64,000 nt of DNA from Actinobacteria bacterium HGW-Actinobacteria-7 (GCA_002841275.1 PHET01000003.1:62001-126000), one strand, 5' to 3'; positions 1 through 9,229 are shown, numbered from the stretch's first letter. Made by a program: numbers and translations. The notes: generated by a model not told the origin, from the sequence alone.

Positions 1-2
1 AG

Positions 3-668
3 CTGACAAATGACACGAGCGTTGAGCATTCCTATGAACTGACGACGACGGGCCTGCCAGGCCGGGCGACCGCCACGTTTGCCGAGACCGGTCCCGTGGT
101 CACTGCAATCAAGGTCGGTGCGGGCAAGACCGCCCAAGTGAACATGCGGGTGCAGGTGCTACCAGAGGCGGCGCTTGCGATCTCGGAAGTCACATTCGTC
201 ACCCGCAGGGACGACGGCGCGGTAGTCAGAACGCCGTTCGGGCTTGAGGTGCAGAGCACCTATGCGCTTCGCATCACCAGCGCCTCGAAGAGCGTTTCCA
301 CGTTCAGCGGACAGGACTTCAAGCTCGACATGGTGGTGGCCAATGCCGGCGCAGCCGCGGTGACCAACGTACTCCCGAAGCTGGAGATGCCGCCCAAGTG
401 GGTGCTCGTCTCCGACCCTCAGTTCGTCCCCAATCTCGACCCGGGTAAGGAAGCGGTCTTTCACCTCACGATCACTGTGCCGGCGTCTCAAGTCGCCATC
501 GATCAGCCTGTCTCGGTTGGCGTGGCGGGTGACCAGACCGCAAGTCCGGCCAGTCCGGTGACGGTGCGAGTACAGAACAACCCGGTGTATCTGCCCGTGG
601 CCGGTGGTGTCGTGATCATTGCCCTCGGTGCGGTTGTGATCTACTTCCGCCGCAAAGGTCGCCGCTGA
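3..668 (+). CDS. C-terminal part of an exported NEW3-type beta-sandwich protein, membrane-anchored
   Basis: The reading frame is already open at the left edge, so the start lies outside the window. The visible 221 residues look like two tandem immunoglobulin-like domains of the NEW3 (alpha-galactosidase-associated) type, followed by one C-terminal transmembrane helix and a short basic tail ending KGRR, so the bulk should be outside the cell. Its stop (TGA 666-668) is followed after about 30 bases by an ABC-2 permease gene, which suggests it is an accessory part of an ABC export system whose ATPase would be upstream. The domain call is from sequence pattern; the substrate is unknown. Confidence 0.65.
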   Translation: MTNDTSVEHSYELTTTGLPGRATATFAETGPVVTAIKVGAGKTAQVNMRVQVLPEAALAISEVTFVTRRDDGAVVRTPFGLEVQSTYALRITSASKSVSTFSGQDFKLDMVVANAGAAAVTNVLPKLEMPPKWVLVSDPQFVPNLDPGKEAVFHLTITVPASQVAIDQPVSVGVAGDQTASPASPVTVRVQNNPVYLPVAGGVVIIALGAVVIYFRRKGRR

Positions 669-697
669 TGTCCGCTGAAACAACAAGGAGCAATCAG

Positions 698-1693
698 ATG
701 ACCGATTCCTCAACAGATGTACGCAAGCCGGGTCCAGTGCGTCGACTGCGTGTGCTCGCCATGAAGGAGTTCACAGACGCCTTTCGTAACAGGCTGTTTC
801 TCGTCGCGCTCCTCATGCTGCTGGCACTCACGCTGACTGCGGTGGGCATGGGCGCGGCCGCAGTACATACGAGAGTGACGGAGTACAGCCAGTCCGTGCA
901 AGTGCTCAGGGACCTGGGGCGCACCGATGTCCCGCCAATGCCCTCGCTGAACCCCATCGCAGTATCGAAGGCCTTCATCAACTACCTGGCCATGGTGGGT
1001 GCATTGCTCGCGATGATCCTGGGGTTCACGACCATCCGCAAAGAGCGGGAGGGTGGGACGTTGGGACTCATCTTGTCCAGGCCCGTCTACCGAGACCAGT
1101 TGCTCGCCGGCAAGATCGTGGGTAACGCTGGCCTGCTGCTGGTGCTCGTCGCCGCCGTCGGCGTGGTGACGGCAGGCGCGTTGGCGATTGTGGGAGGTGT
1201 TTCTCTCACACACAGCGAGCTGATCAAGCTAGCGCTAACCATGGTCATGTCGTGGCTCTACATGCTGACCTTCTTCCTGCTTGCGATGTTCATGACCATT
1301 TGGCGGCCCGAGGGAAACCAAGCGCTTTTGCTCACAGTGGTTGTGTGGCTCGTCTTTGCATTCATCCTGCCGCAGATCGGCGACACGATGGACCTCGACA
1401 ATCAGCTGCCGGGCGGATTCTTCGCGACCCTCGGTATGGACAGAGCCGGCGAGACTGCCGCGCTACAGCAGTTCAAATGGTATGAGACGGTGCGAAATGG
1501 CGTGGAGGAACTCTCTCCAACAAAGCACTACGAGCGCATCAGCTTCGCTCTTCTGGGCATCAAGACCGAATTCGTGAACAACACCCCTGCCGAGATACTC
1601 AAGCTCAAGTTGGTGAACCTAGTGGGGCTACTCGTGCCCATCGTGTTGCTCACTGGCGCCTCGTATGTGGTGTTTCTCAGACAGGAGTCATAA
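698..1693 (+). CDS. ABC-2 type transporter permease
   Basis: The 331-residue product has an N-terminal helix after a basic stretch, a large extracellular loop, then a cluster of about five further transmembrane segments and a last one near the C-terminus, as in ABC-2/NosY-like export permeases. An upstream ATG at 668 is in frame, but AAGGAG at 685-690 sits seven bases before ATG 698, so 698 is preferred. It lies between the NEW3-type protein and a lipoprotein and probably works with an ATPase encoded left of the window. The residues after the second helix (KEREGGT) match the typical cytoplasmic loop of this family. The cargo cannot be inferred. Confidence 0.8.
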   Translation: MTDSSTDVRKPGPVRRLRVLAMKEFTDAFRNRLFLVALLMLLALTLTAVGMGAAAVHTRVTEYSQSVQVLRDLGRTDVPPMPSLNPIAVSKAFINYLAMVGALLAMILGFTTIRKEREGGTLGLILSRPVYRDQLLAGKIVGNAGLLLVLVAAVGVVTAGALAIVGGVSLTHSELIKLALTMVMSWLYMLTFFLLAMFMTIWRPEGNQALLLTVVVWLVFAFILPQIGDTMDLDNQLPGGFFATLGMDRAGETAALQQFKWYETVRNGVEELSPTKHYERISFALLGIKTEFVNNTPAEILKLKLVNLVGLLVPIVLLTGASYVVFLRQES

Positions 1694-1725
1694 CCATGCA
1701 GAAGACGACTACGAAAGGAACGGAC

Positions 1726-2433
1726 ATGAAGAGATGGACTGCAGCGCTGATGATCCCAGGGGCACTGGTCACTGTGCTTGCGCTGGGCGGCTGCGCGGGT
1801 TCGAATGTCGCGAAGGTCGGCGGAAACCCGACGGCATCCAGTATCGCTACGAGCGCTACCACCGGAAGCAGCGGTGCCTCCGGTGCCGATAGCGACGGCG
1901 ACGGGATTCCTGATAGCGCCGAAGCTCTGCTGGGCACCGACCCGCAGAACCCCGACACGGACGGCGACGGTCAAACAGACAAGGTCGATCCAGCTCCGCT
2001 CAAGGCCGACAGTCCGATCTCTGAAACCTCCACGACCAAAGGCTTCAAGATCGACGCAGTTCTCGCTGAGAACAATGTGGATTCTGGTGGCGCGGCAGTC
2101 GATGACCACCTTGAACTCACCGTCACGAACACGACGAATGCCGATATCACCGACGGGTGGGATCTGTACTACACCATGACGGACCAGGTGACCAAGGAGG
2201 TACAGAGCTTCTACCTCAAGCTGCCGGGGTTCTCGATCAAAGCGGGCCAGACAGCGCATCTGCACGTCGATACCAAAGAGCAGCCGGGTCACTTCCGCGC
2301 GGACCCCAACACAAGCTTCTACAAGGGGCAGAATGCCCTCGTCATCGAAACCACCCTGCATGCAAGCGGGTTTGCACCGCAGACGTCAAGCGTGAAGAAG
2401 GACGCGGCAGGGGCGGAAGCTGGAGGAGACTGA
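1726..2433 (+). CDS. Lipoprotein with thrombospondin type 3-like calcium-binding repeats
   Basis: The start at 1726 is chosen because AAAGGAA precedes it and it gives a normal lipoprotein signal (MKRW, hydrophobic core, lipobox LGGC); an ATG at 1696 is less well placed. After a Ser/Thr/Gly-rich spacer there are two Asp-rich repeats (DSDGDGIPD and DTDGDGQTD) typical of TSP3 calcium-binding repeats, then a C-terminal beta-sandwich of about 130 residues resembling DUF4352-type extracellular domains. It follows the ABC permease closely and may be its extracellular partner. The specific function is unknown. Confidence 0.7.
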   Translation: MKRWTAALMIPGALVTVLALGGCAGSNVAKVGGNPTASSIATSATTGSSGASGADSDGDGIPDSAEALLGTDPQNPDTDGDGQTDKVDPAPLKADSPISETSTTKGFKIDAVLAENNVDSGGAAVDDHLELTVTNTTNADITDGWDLYYTMTDQVTKEVQSFYLKLPGFSIKAGQTAHLHVDTKEQPGHFRADPNTSFYKGQNALVIETTLHASGFAPQTSSVKKDAAGAEAGGD

Positions 2434-2489
2434 TTCCTGAACGCCCGGTACGGTCGGGGGGCGCACAACGTCCCTCGACCGATGACCGT

Positions 2490-3368
2490 CTAGAGGCCCA
2501 TGAGCACGTCTCGGCGTCCCGAACCGCCGTGCCGGGATGCTCGCTCGGCCGATGCGCGGAGCCACAGGATGTAGCCCACCTGCGGGTCGGCTTGGTAGCT
2601 GCGTCCGCTGGCAATCTCGATGAGCTGCGGCGCCGGGTAGACCGGTCCGGACGCCGCGTAGCCGCCGGGAAGCTGACCGACGTACGCGGGTTCGGTGGTC
2701 TCTACAAACGCGTAGCCAGTGTGTGCGAACCCCTCACCCGACGTGAGTACTCCGGCACCCACGTGGCTGTGGCCCTTGAGCGACCATACCGCCGCGCCGT
2801 AGCCTTCGTGCACGAGCAGGGAGGCGAGCAGCACGCTCTTCTCGGTACAGACCCCCGAACCGGTCGCCACCACCTCGAGCGGGGTCTTCAGCGGGTCGCC
2901 CACGTGCCCGTAGGGGATGCTCTGGGTGGCGCGGGTCATCAGCTCGACGTACTCGTCAGCGTCGAGCTCCAAGCGCGTGCGCTGGCGCCGCAGAGAAGTC
3001 GCCAGAGCGTCCATGAAGCCGGTTCGTGACTCGGTGAGGACCGCTGCCGAGACGTACCTCTCGCGCCAGTGGCCGACCCGCCCGAAGGTGGGGGAGAAGT
3101 CGAACTCCTCGGCACGTCGCACGGCATAATCGGACACCGGCACGTCGAGCGTCACCAGGCGACCGTGAAACCCGAAACTGAGCGTCACAAGCTTGTCAGG
3201 GGACGGTGACGCCGCTTCGAGTGCGGTGAGCTGGCTGGTGAACACGCGCCACTGTATCCACGTTGCACCCTCCTGGGCCAGAACACCGAGAAGCGCGATG
3301 GCGCACAGGGCCGCCAGGACCGTTCGTACCGGCCTTCGCCCCAACCGCTGTCGCAGTGCGCGTCTCAT
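2490..3368 (-). CDS. Membrane-anchored transglutaminase-like protein
   Basis: The product has one N-terminal transmembrane helix (about residues 14-34) and an extracellular domain of about 250 residues. The centre carries a Cys in GSGVCTEKS and a following His in KGHSHVG, the layout of a transglutaminase-like cysteine protease/amidase fold (Cys-His, with a probable Asp/Glu further on). ATG 3368 gives MRRALRQRLG; an upstream in-frame ATG at 3389 is possible. It is transcribed towards the lipoprotein gene and is alone in its orientation. Family members act on cell-surface proteins or peptides; the substrate here is not predictable. Confidence 0.65.
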   Translation of the reverse strand: MRRALRQRLGRRPVRTVLAALCAIALLGVLAQEGATWIQWRVFTSQLTALEAASPSPDKLVTLSFGFHGRLVTLDVPVSDYAVRRAEEFDFSPTFGRVGHWRERYVSAAVLTESRTGFMDALATSLRRQRTRLELDADEYVELMTRATQSIPYGHVGDPLKTPLEVVATGSGVCTEKSVLLASLLVHEGYGAAVWSLKGHSHVGAGVLTSGEGFAHTGYAFVETTEPAYVGQLPGGYAASGPVYPAPQLIEIASGRSYQADPQVGYILWLRASAERASRHGGSGRRDVLMGL

Positions 3369-3498
3369 CTCGTACCTGTCGCAACACATCCCGTGCCATC
3401 CCGCTGCGTGGAGTATGTTCCGCGATTACGCGTCTGGTAGTCGCGCTGCCGTCTCGTCGGGGTGGAAGCCATGGGTCGGGTGGCGTAGTGTACGCAGC

Positions 3499-3574
3499 GC
3501 CCCCATCGTCTAGTGGCCAAGGACGCCGGTCCCTCAGATCGGAAACCGAGATTCGAATTCTCGTGGGGGCACCA
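3499..3574 (+). tRNA. tRNA-Glu (CTC)
   Basis: A full cloverleaf can be folded. The acceptor stem GCCCCCA pairs with TGGGGGC, the anticodon stem CCGGT pairs with ATCGG around loop CCCTCAG (anticodon CTC), and the T arm is CGAGA/TCTCG around TTCGAAT. The CCA end is encoded at 3572-3574. Confidence 0.95.
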
Positions 3575-3602
3575 GCGCACACCTGCCACACGGAGGTGCC
3601 AC

Positions 3603-5429
3603 GTGCGCACCAGCTGTCGCTGCATGATCGCCGCTCTCGTGCTTGTGGGAGCGCTCGTGTGCGCAGCAACGCCCGCCTTGGCTGTGCAACAGCTGAATCT
3701 GGGCGGGACGACGCCGTCGGGCACCTCGATCGAGATATCGCGCTCCTCGTTTCCCACAGGGTGCACCACGGTAGTGATCGCCGAGGAAACTGTCTGGCAA
3801 GACCAGTTGCTTGGTGCTGGACTCGCAGGAGCCGTACGTGGCCCCTTGCTGCTTTCGTCGCCTGCAGTTCCGTCAGCCGCGCTGAACACGGAGATCGCAC
3901 GCCTGGGAGCCACACGCGCATTCGTGCTCACCCACTCCCGCATGTCGATGCAGCTCGCGTGGGCGCTCGTGTCGTCGATGCCGGATGGTGCCGAGATACT
4001 CACTGTCCGCACAGAGGACGTGCCTCGTGGCGCGCGCGCCATCGCACGCCTGGTCGCAGCAGAACGATTGGTGGCGCCCACGTGCGCACTCGTACTGAAC
4101 CCGGAGTCGTGGCCTACTGCCATCGCTGCCGCTGGCCCGGCTGCCGCCGCCTGGCCGGTGCTGTTCGCCGATCCCGCGCGGCCGAGTGCCAACACGAGCA
4201 CCTTGGCAGAACTGGATATCACAGACGTAGTGGTTGTCGGTGGGCCGTCTGCCGCGCTTGACGGCGAGATGACGGCGCTGCTTCCCGCAGTGGGATCGAG
4301 CCATATCCGTCGCGTCAGTGGTGCGAATCGCTATGCGCTTGCGCAAGCCATGACCGACTCGGTCGCGGTTTCCGCCGGCCTTGGCTACTCTGCACCGGTG
4401 ATCGTGTCGGGGGCCGGGTCAGCAGGGGCGATTCTCGCAGGAACCCTCGCCGCCCGCCGCCGCTCCGTGACGCTGTTCGCAGGACCGGCCGGGGTTGGCG
4501 ACCACGCGTCTGCGAACCTGTTCGCCCACCGAGCGTCCGTTGGCGCTCTGGCGTTCGTAGGTACCACGAGTTCGCTTCCAACGCGCCTTCGGGTCGAGGC
4601 GCAGCAGGCTCTGCGCGCGTTGCCCTTCTCGGAAGCGAAGGCGATGGCGCACATCAAGGCGCTCACGGGATTCGGTTCACGGCGCGCCGGTGGCTCGGCG
4701 GAGCACAAGGCCGCGGACTACATGGCCGCTCAGCTTCGCGCGTACGGCTACAAGGTCACCATCCAAAGCGTGGCGATTCCCGGCGGCAAGACGTCGCGAA
4801 ACGTCATCGCCCAGAAGGCCGGCTCGTCGAGCGACGTGATCGTGCTCGGCGCGCATCTCGACTCGAAGTATCCGTCTCCCGGCGGCAACGACAACGCCTC
4901 GGGTGTAGCAGTCACCCTCGAGATTGCCCGTTGTCTGGCGAATGCCGAGGGGCTCGTGCCTACAGTACGGTTCATCGGTTTTGGTGCGGAGGAGATCTCC
5001 GGAGCCCGCTCGGCTGACCACCACTTCGGGTCGCGTCGCTACGTGAAGTCGCTGTCATCCAGCCAGCTCGCTGCTGTCGAAAGCATGGTCTCGATCGATA
5101 TGGTGGGCTACGGCAGCGTGTTCAACGCCCGCAACCTCAGAGTCGGTCCCATGACCACGGTGAAATCGCTGCAGTCGTGGGGAAGCTTCACCAAACAGCC
5201 CTTGCCGTTCCTCAAAGATCCCGGCCGTGACGGCTGGAGCGATCATGAAGCGTTTGAATTCCGAGGAGTCCCGGTGGCGTGGCTCGAGTGGCGAAACGAC
5301 CCCGTCTACCACACGACGCGTGATACACACCGGCACGTCTCGGCGAATCGGGTTCGGCGCACGGGACGGCTGGTTCGCGGCTGGCTTCTCGATCTCGCGC
5401 GTACCGAGGTGGCGGCGCTCAGGCCATAG
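3603..5429 (+). CDS. Secreted CWB2-domain protein fused to an M28 family metallopeptidase
   Basis: GTG 3603 is the likely start: GGAGG lies six bases upstream and it follows the tRNA by only 28 bases. A signal peptide (ending near ATPALA) is followed by about three CWB2 (cell wall binding repeat 2) units, seen as repeated pattern GPLLLSS...EI.RLGAT..FVL, to about residue 335. The C-terminal 250 residues are an M28 aminopeptidase domain with metal ligands H418/D420 (GAHLDS), D430 (NDNASG), the E463-E464 pair, an Asp in SIDMVGYG and a final His in PVYHTTRD. It should be held in the cell wall and trim peptides. All catalytic residues appear present. Confidence 0.88.
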   Translation: MRTSCRCMIAALVLVGALVCAATPALAVQQLNLGGTTPSGTSIEISRSSFPTGCTTVVIAEETVWQDQLLGAGLAGAVRGPLLLSSPAVPSAALNTEIARLGATRAFVLTHSRMSMQLAWALVSSMPDGAEILTVRTEDVPRGARAIARLVAAERLVAPTCALVLNPESWPTAIAAAGPAAAAWPVLFADPARPSANTSTLAELDITDVVVVGGPSAALDGEMTALLPAVGSSHIRRVSGANRYALAQAMTDSVAVSAGLGYSAPVIVSGAGSAGAILAGTLAARRRSVTLFAGPAGVGDHASANLFAHRASVGALAFVGTTSSLPTRLRVEAQQALRALPFSEAKAMAHIKALTGFGSRRAGGSAEHKAADYMAAQLRAYGYKVTIQSVAIPGGKTSRNVIAQKAGSSSDVIVLGAHLDSKYPSPGGNDNASGVAVTLEIARCLANAEGLVPTVRFIGFGAEEISGARSADHHFGSRRYVKSLSSSQLAAVESMVSIDMVGYGSVFNARNLRVGPMTTVKSLQSWGSFTKQPLPFLKDPGRDGWSDHEAFEFRGVPVAWLEWRNDPVYHTTRDTHRHVSANRVRRTGRLVRGWLLDLARTEVAALRP

Positions 5430-5549
5430 CTGCGTGCGGCCCGGGCGAGATGCGGCGGCGCAGGCTGATGGATTCCGAGCAGAATCGCGCGTCGCGCGCT
5501 ACAATGTCGTCTCGCTGGGCGGCTCGCAGTTGCCGCTGCAGCGCAAACT

Positions 5550-5624
5550 GGGCGATTGGCGCAGCGGGAGCGCAGGTGCTTTACACGCACAAGGTCGGGG
5601 GTTCAAATCCCTCATCGCCCACCA
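5550..5624 (+). tRNA. tRNA-Val (TAC)
   Basis: The acceptor stem GGGCGAT pairs with ATCGCCC, the anticodon loop is TTTACAC (anticodon TAC), and the T arm is GGGGG/TTCAAAT/CCCTC. CCA is encoded at 5622-5624. The outermost anticodon-stem pair is a G-A mismatch; the rest folds normally. Confidence 0.93.
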
Positions 5625-5632
5625 ACACTACT

Positions 5633-5661
5633 GGTCTCGAACCTCCGGGTTCGGGACCTTT
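5633..5661 (+). terminator. Rho-independent terminator after tRNA-Val
   Basis: An 11-bp stem (GGTCTCGAACC against GGTTCGGGACC, with one T-G wobble) closes a TCCG loop and is followed by a T-rich run TTTGTTGTT. It begins nine bases after the tRNA CCA end. Confidence 0.85.
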
Positions 5662-5774
5662 GTTGTTCGAAGCGCATCCGGCACCACCATCAATGAGTCA
5701 GGTCCCTCGGGGGTCTGTGCGTACCAAGCGGTATGATGCTCGAAGGTTGTCGCTCTTGAGGAAGGCGCCCGGCA

Positions 5775-6050
5775 ATGTCGCTCGTCGAATGGGAAGCGGA
5801 GGTTCGCGAGTTGTACCTTCGCGAGCACCTCGTACTTGAGCCGCACGATCAAACCACCTTCACCATCGGTCATGACGTTGCGGCTGACTTGGACAGAGCG
5901 CTCCTTGTGCTCTCGTGTATGAACAATGGCGTCCTTCGGACCAAGTCCTACACGCTGGATGGGCTCGACTCGTTGGGGTCCGATTGGTCGGCGCGCATTA
6001 TCGCGGACGCACGCGCTCTTGAGTGTGACCGCCGAGCAGAACCACGATGA
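5775..6050 (+). CDS. Small hypothetical protein (91 aa)
   Basis: The frame starts with ATG 5775 after GAGGAAGG at about 5758-5765, a long but usable spacing. The product is soluble, slightly acidic and has no recognisable motif. It has two predicted parts, an N-terminal segment rich in Glu/Leu and a C-terminal segment ending in basic residues. It follows the tRNA-Val terminator and converges with the histidine kinase gene downstream. I do not recognise the family. A further in-frame ORF overlapping its stop runs into the antisense of the kinase and is not believed. Confidence 0.5.
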   Translation: MSLVEWEAEVRELYLREHLVLEPHDQTTFTIGHDVAADLDRALLVLSCMNNGVLRTKSYTLDGLDSLGSDWSARIIADARALECDRRAEPR

Positions 6051-6144
6051 TGCGTCGCAACCTATCGACCGTTACAGCGCTAGAAGCCAGGGATACCGCG
6101 GTAGAAGCAGTCTTCGCGCAGGCGGTGCGGGAGACGGGGGGCAC

Positions 6145-7524
6145 TCACGCACTGGGGAAGCTGGCCGTGAATGTGCTCCCCACATCGGGCTCGCTCATGA
6201 CCTTGATGGTGCCGCCATGCGCCAGCATGATCTCCTGGGAGATTGCGAGCCCCAGGCCTGTCCCTCCAGTGCCTTCTGAGCGCGAAGTCTCGACTCGGTA
6301 GAACCTGTCGAAGAGGTGCTCCAATGATTCCGCGGGTATCCCCACCCCTGCGTCGCTGACCACCAGCATGGCGACATCATCCTCGTGTTTCGTCAGGATT
6401 CCGACCTTGTCGCCTTGGTGTGAGTATTTGATCGCGTTCTCTATGAGGTTCACCGCGACGAGCGCCAGGTATTCGGAATCACCAAGCACACTCGAAGCAC
6501 CCCCCGTCACCTCCAGGGTCACCGAACGCTCACGTGCTAGTGCCTCAAGCGAGAGAGCGGCTGAGCGAGCCACTTCCGACAGGTCGACCGGCTTGGTGAG
6601 CAGTCTCAGGGTACCTTCGTCAAACCGGCCCAGAGCGAGCAGGTTGCGAACGATCCGAGACATGCGGTCGGCTTCTTCGCGAGCGGATTCGAGAACCTCA
6701 ACAGCTTCCGGCGGCAGCGTGGTCGAGGAGAGGCTCACATCGAGTTCAGCGCGCATGATCGCGAGCGGCGTCTGCAGCTCGTGCGAGGCATCGTTCACGA
6801 ATCGGCGTTTGTCCTCGACATCGGATTCCAAGCGGCTCAGCATGCCATTGAGCGTTGCGGCCAGAACTGACAGTTCGTCGTTGCCAGCTGGTTGAGGGAC
6901 GCGGTCACCCAGGCGGTCGATGCCGATGCAGGCGGCGGTCTCGGCCATACGCACCACGGGTCTGAGCGCGCGGCGTGCGAGCAGCCACCCGCCAAGGGCT
7001 GCAGCGGCAAGCGCGAGCGGGCCGGTGAACAGCATGACCAACACGAGGCGCAACATCGTATTGTCGGTCGTCTCGGTGGATTGACCCACCACAATGAAGT
7101 TGCTGGATTTTGGCTGCCCCACGATAAGGATACGGAAGGTCTCCCCGGTCGTCTTTACGCTCTCGATATGCGCCGAGCCCGCCCGTTGGACGGTCTCCAG
7201 AGTCGAGCGCTTGACGAGGGGCCTTCTGGAGATGGCGTCACCCGAGTAGGCGAGCAAGCTGCCTTGGGCCGAGAGGAGCTGCGCGGTCGCTTCAGCTCTC
7301 GGCACGCGAAGCAGGGTGGGCTCAGTAACATCCGCGAACTTGCTGCTCCCCGGAGTACCAAGTCCGACGGCTATCTGTGTCGCGCGTTGAGCGAGGGCTC
7401 GGTCGATGTCCGCATACAAATCGGCGCGAACGATGGTGACCACGAACACGCTCCATCCACCCACGATGAGTGCGAACAGCAGGACATACCAGAGCGTGAT
7501 CCGCGTCTTGAGTGCAAACTTCAT
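6145..7524 (-). CDS. Two-component sensor histidine kinase
   Basis: The 459-residue protein has two transmembrane helices (about 10-32 and 160-185) flanking an extracellular sensor, then a HAMP linker, a HisKA dimerisation domain with H-box SHELQTPLA, and a HATPase domain with N (NLIENAIKYS), G1 (DAGVGIP) and G2 (GTGLGLAI) boxes. It overlaps the stop of the upstream response regulator by four bases (ATGA), so the two are translationally coupled. The arrangement is that of QseC/CusS-like kinases acting with OmpR-family regulators. The signal is unknown; the divergent DUF347 membrane protein is the obvious target. Confidence 0.93.
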   Translation of the reverse strand: MKFALKTRITLWYVLLFALIVGGWSVFVVTIVRADLYADIDRALAQRATQIAVGLGTPGSSKFADVTEPTLLRVPRAEATAQLLSAQGSLLAYSGDAISRRPLVKRSTLETVQRAGSAHIESVKTTGETFRILIVGQPKSSNFIVVGQSTETTDNTMLRLVLVMLFTGPLALAAAALGGWLLARRALRPVVRMAETAACIGIDRLGDRVPQPAGNDELSVLAATLNGMLSRLESDVEDKRRFVNDASHELQTPLAIMRAELDVSLSSTTLPPEAVEVLESAREEADRMSRIVRNLLALGRFDEGTLRLLTKPVDLSEVARSAALSLEALARERSVTLEVTGGASSVLGDSEYLALVAVNLIENAIKYSHQGDKVGILTKHEDDVAMLVVSDAGVGIPAESLEHLFDRFYRVETSRSEGTGGTGLGLAISQEIMLAHGGTIKVMSEPDVGSTFTASFPSA

Positions 7525-8192
7525 TGATCCACCTCGAGCGCGTAGCCGACCCCGCGCACCGCCTTGATGACCGAGGAGTCGAATGGGTGTTCAATCTTCT
7601 TTCGCAAGTAGCCGACGTAGACGTCGACCACATTCGACATCCCCTCGTAGTCGTACGCCCAGACGTTGTCCAGAATGTCGCCTCGGCGAAGCACTTCGCC
7701 CGGGTGACGCGCCAGGTACTCCAGCAGTGCGAACTCTCGGGGCGACAGGTCGATGGGGACCCCGCGACGTGACACGGTATGGGCTGCAGGATCTATGACG
7801 ATGTCTCCTACGGCTATATGTGGTGCGCGCTCCGTGGGTCCGCGCCGCAGAAGTGCTCGAAGCCGCGCCAGCAATTCTCCCAAGGCAAACGGTTTGACCA
7901 AGTAGTCGTCCGCGCCGGCATCCAGCCCGGCGATACGATCCTCGACGGCACTGCGCGCTGTGAGCATCAGAACGGGAGTCCATATCCGAGCCGCACGTAG
8001 CCCTCGGCACACGGCGAACCCATCCTGACCCGGCAGCATCACGTCGAGGACGACGGCATCGAACCTCTGCTCGCTTGCCCAGAAGAGTGCGTCATCGCCG
8101 TTGTCGACGGTCTCAACGACATGACCGTCGTTCTCCAGCCCGCGTCGGATGGCTCGGGCCATCTTCATTTCGTCTTCAGCCACAAGAATCCG
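7521..8192 (-). CDS. OmpR/PhoB-family response regulator
   Basis: The N-terminal receiver domain (VRILVAEDE, phospho-acceptor Asp in VVLDVMLPG, Lys in DYLVKPF) is followed by a winged-helix DNA-binding domain ending in the RGVGY motif. GTG 8192 is preferred because GGAG lies five bases upstream; a GTG at 8210 would add six residues. It is the first gene of the operon with the histidine kinase and is divergent from the DUF347 protein, so both genes probably share a regulated intergenic region (8193-8388). Confidence 0.93.
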   Translation of the reverse strand, partial: RILVAEDEMKMARAIRRGLENDGHVVETVDNGDDALFWASEQRFDAVVLDVMLPGQDGFAVCRGLRAARIWTPVLMLTARSAVEDRIAGLDAGADDYLVKPFALGELLARLRALLRRGPTERAPHIAVGDIVIDPAAHTVSRRGVPIDLSPREFALLEYLARHPGEVLRRGDILDNVWAYDYEGMSNVVDVYVGYLRKKIEHPFDSSVIKAVRGVGYALEVDQ

Positions 8193-8388
8193 CACACCGG
8201 CTCCAATCACCCGACCACCAGTATGCCCATTTCAGATGAGAGTCCGATGAGAGCGCGCGGCATTCCTCTCATCGTTATCTCATTGTCGGCGTGCGATAAA
8301 CACCCAGGGTCGCGGCCAGCCGTGATCGCGAACCGACCGCGGTTCGAAACCAAGCGTCGTCTTGTGTCAAAGGAGGATGAGTCTGCGA

Positions 8389-9195
8389 ATGGAGTCCCAA
8401 ATCAGACAGATGCTGAACAAGGTGCCGGAGGTGACGGCCTTTTTCTGGATCATCAAGGTGCTGTGCACGACTATCGGTGAGACTGCCGCCGACTACCTGA
8501 ACGAGACGCTGCATTTCGGGCTCACCGGTACGTCACTCGTGATGGGCGCTCTTCTGGTGCTCACTCTGGTCTTCCAGTTCAGGTCGAAGAAGTATGTTCC
8601 ATCGGTCTACTGGCTGTCAGTAGTCTTGATCAGCGTCGTCGGGACGCTCATAACCGACAACTTGACTGATGGCATGGGAGTCCCGCTGCTGACGACCACC
8701 TTGGTGTTCTCGGTGTTGCTCACTCTCACTTTCGCCGCGTGGTATGTGGTTGAGAGGACGCTGTCAGTCCACGCCATCGTCACGACACGGCGCGAGGCAT
8801 TCTACTGGCTCACTATCTTGTTCACCTTCGCTCTGGGAACGGCGGCCGGAGACTTGGTTGCCGAGAAGTATGGTTTGGGCTATCTGACCTCGCTGCTCCT
8901 CTTCGCCAGTCTGATTGCGGTCGTCACCGCTGGACACTATGCAGTGAGAGGGTTCTTGGCTGCAGAGCACAAGCATCAGTCAACGAATGCGGTTCTGGCA
9001 TTCTGGCTGGCCTACATCCTGACTCGGCCTTTGGGTGCGTCCATTGGCGACTACTTGTCGCAGACTCGTCCCGATGGAGGTCTTGGGCTTGGCACGACCG
9101 TGACCAGCGCCCTGTTCTTCGCTGCCATTCTGGGCTTGGTCGCCTTCCTGTCGGCAACGAAGAAGGACGAGATCCGTCCCGAGAAGGTCGGTTGA
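8389..9195 (+). CDS. DUF347 repeat multi-pass membrane protein (COG4705-like)
   Basis: The product (268 aa from ATG 8389; AAAGGAGG lies 12 bases upstream, with another in-frame ATG at 8377) has about eight transmembrane helices arranged as four repeats. Each repeat carries an acidic polar motif within or next to the membrane, such as GETAADYL, TDNLTDG, AGDLVAEK and SIGDYLSQ. This is the DUF347 pattern. Members often sit beside two-component systems and have been linked to metal or stress responses, but no transport activity can be assigned here. It is transcribed away from the adjoining regulator-kinase pair. Confidence 0.8.
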   Translation: MESQIRQMLNKVPEVTAFFWIIKVLCTTIGETAADYLNETLHFGLTGTSLVMGALLVLTLVFQFRSKKYVPSVYWLSVVLISVVGTLITDNLTDGMGVPLLTTTLVFSVLLTLTFAAWYVVERTLSVHAIVTTRREAFYWLTILFTFALGTAAGDLVAEKYGLGYLTSLLLFASLIAVVTAGHYAVRGFLAAEHKHQSTNAVLAFWLAYILTRPLGASIGDYLSQTRPDGGLGLGTTVTSALFFAAILGLVAFLSATKKDEIRPEKVG

Positions 9196-9229
9196 TCTCG
9201 CCACCAGCCCGCATACTTCCAACGCTCTC

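Noticed and set aside
2157-3029. 290-residue + strand frame
   Set aside because: It overlaps the end of the lipoprotein and is antisense to the transglutaminase-like gene; composition is shadow-like.
6047-6301. 84-residue + strand frame overlapping the 5775-6050 stop
   Set aside because: It runs into the antisense of the histidine kinase ATPase domain and has no features of its own.
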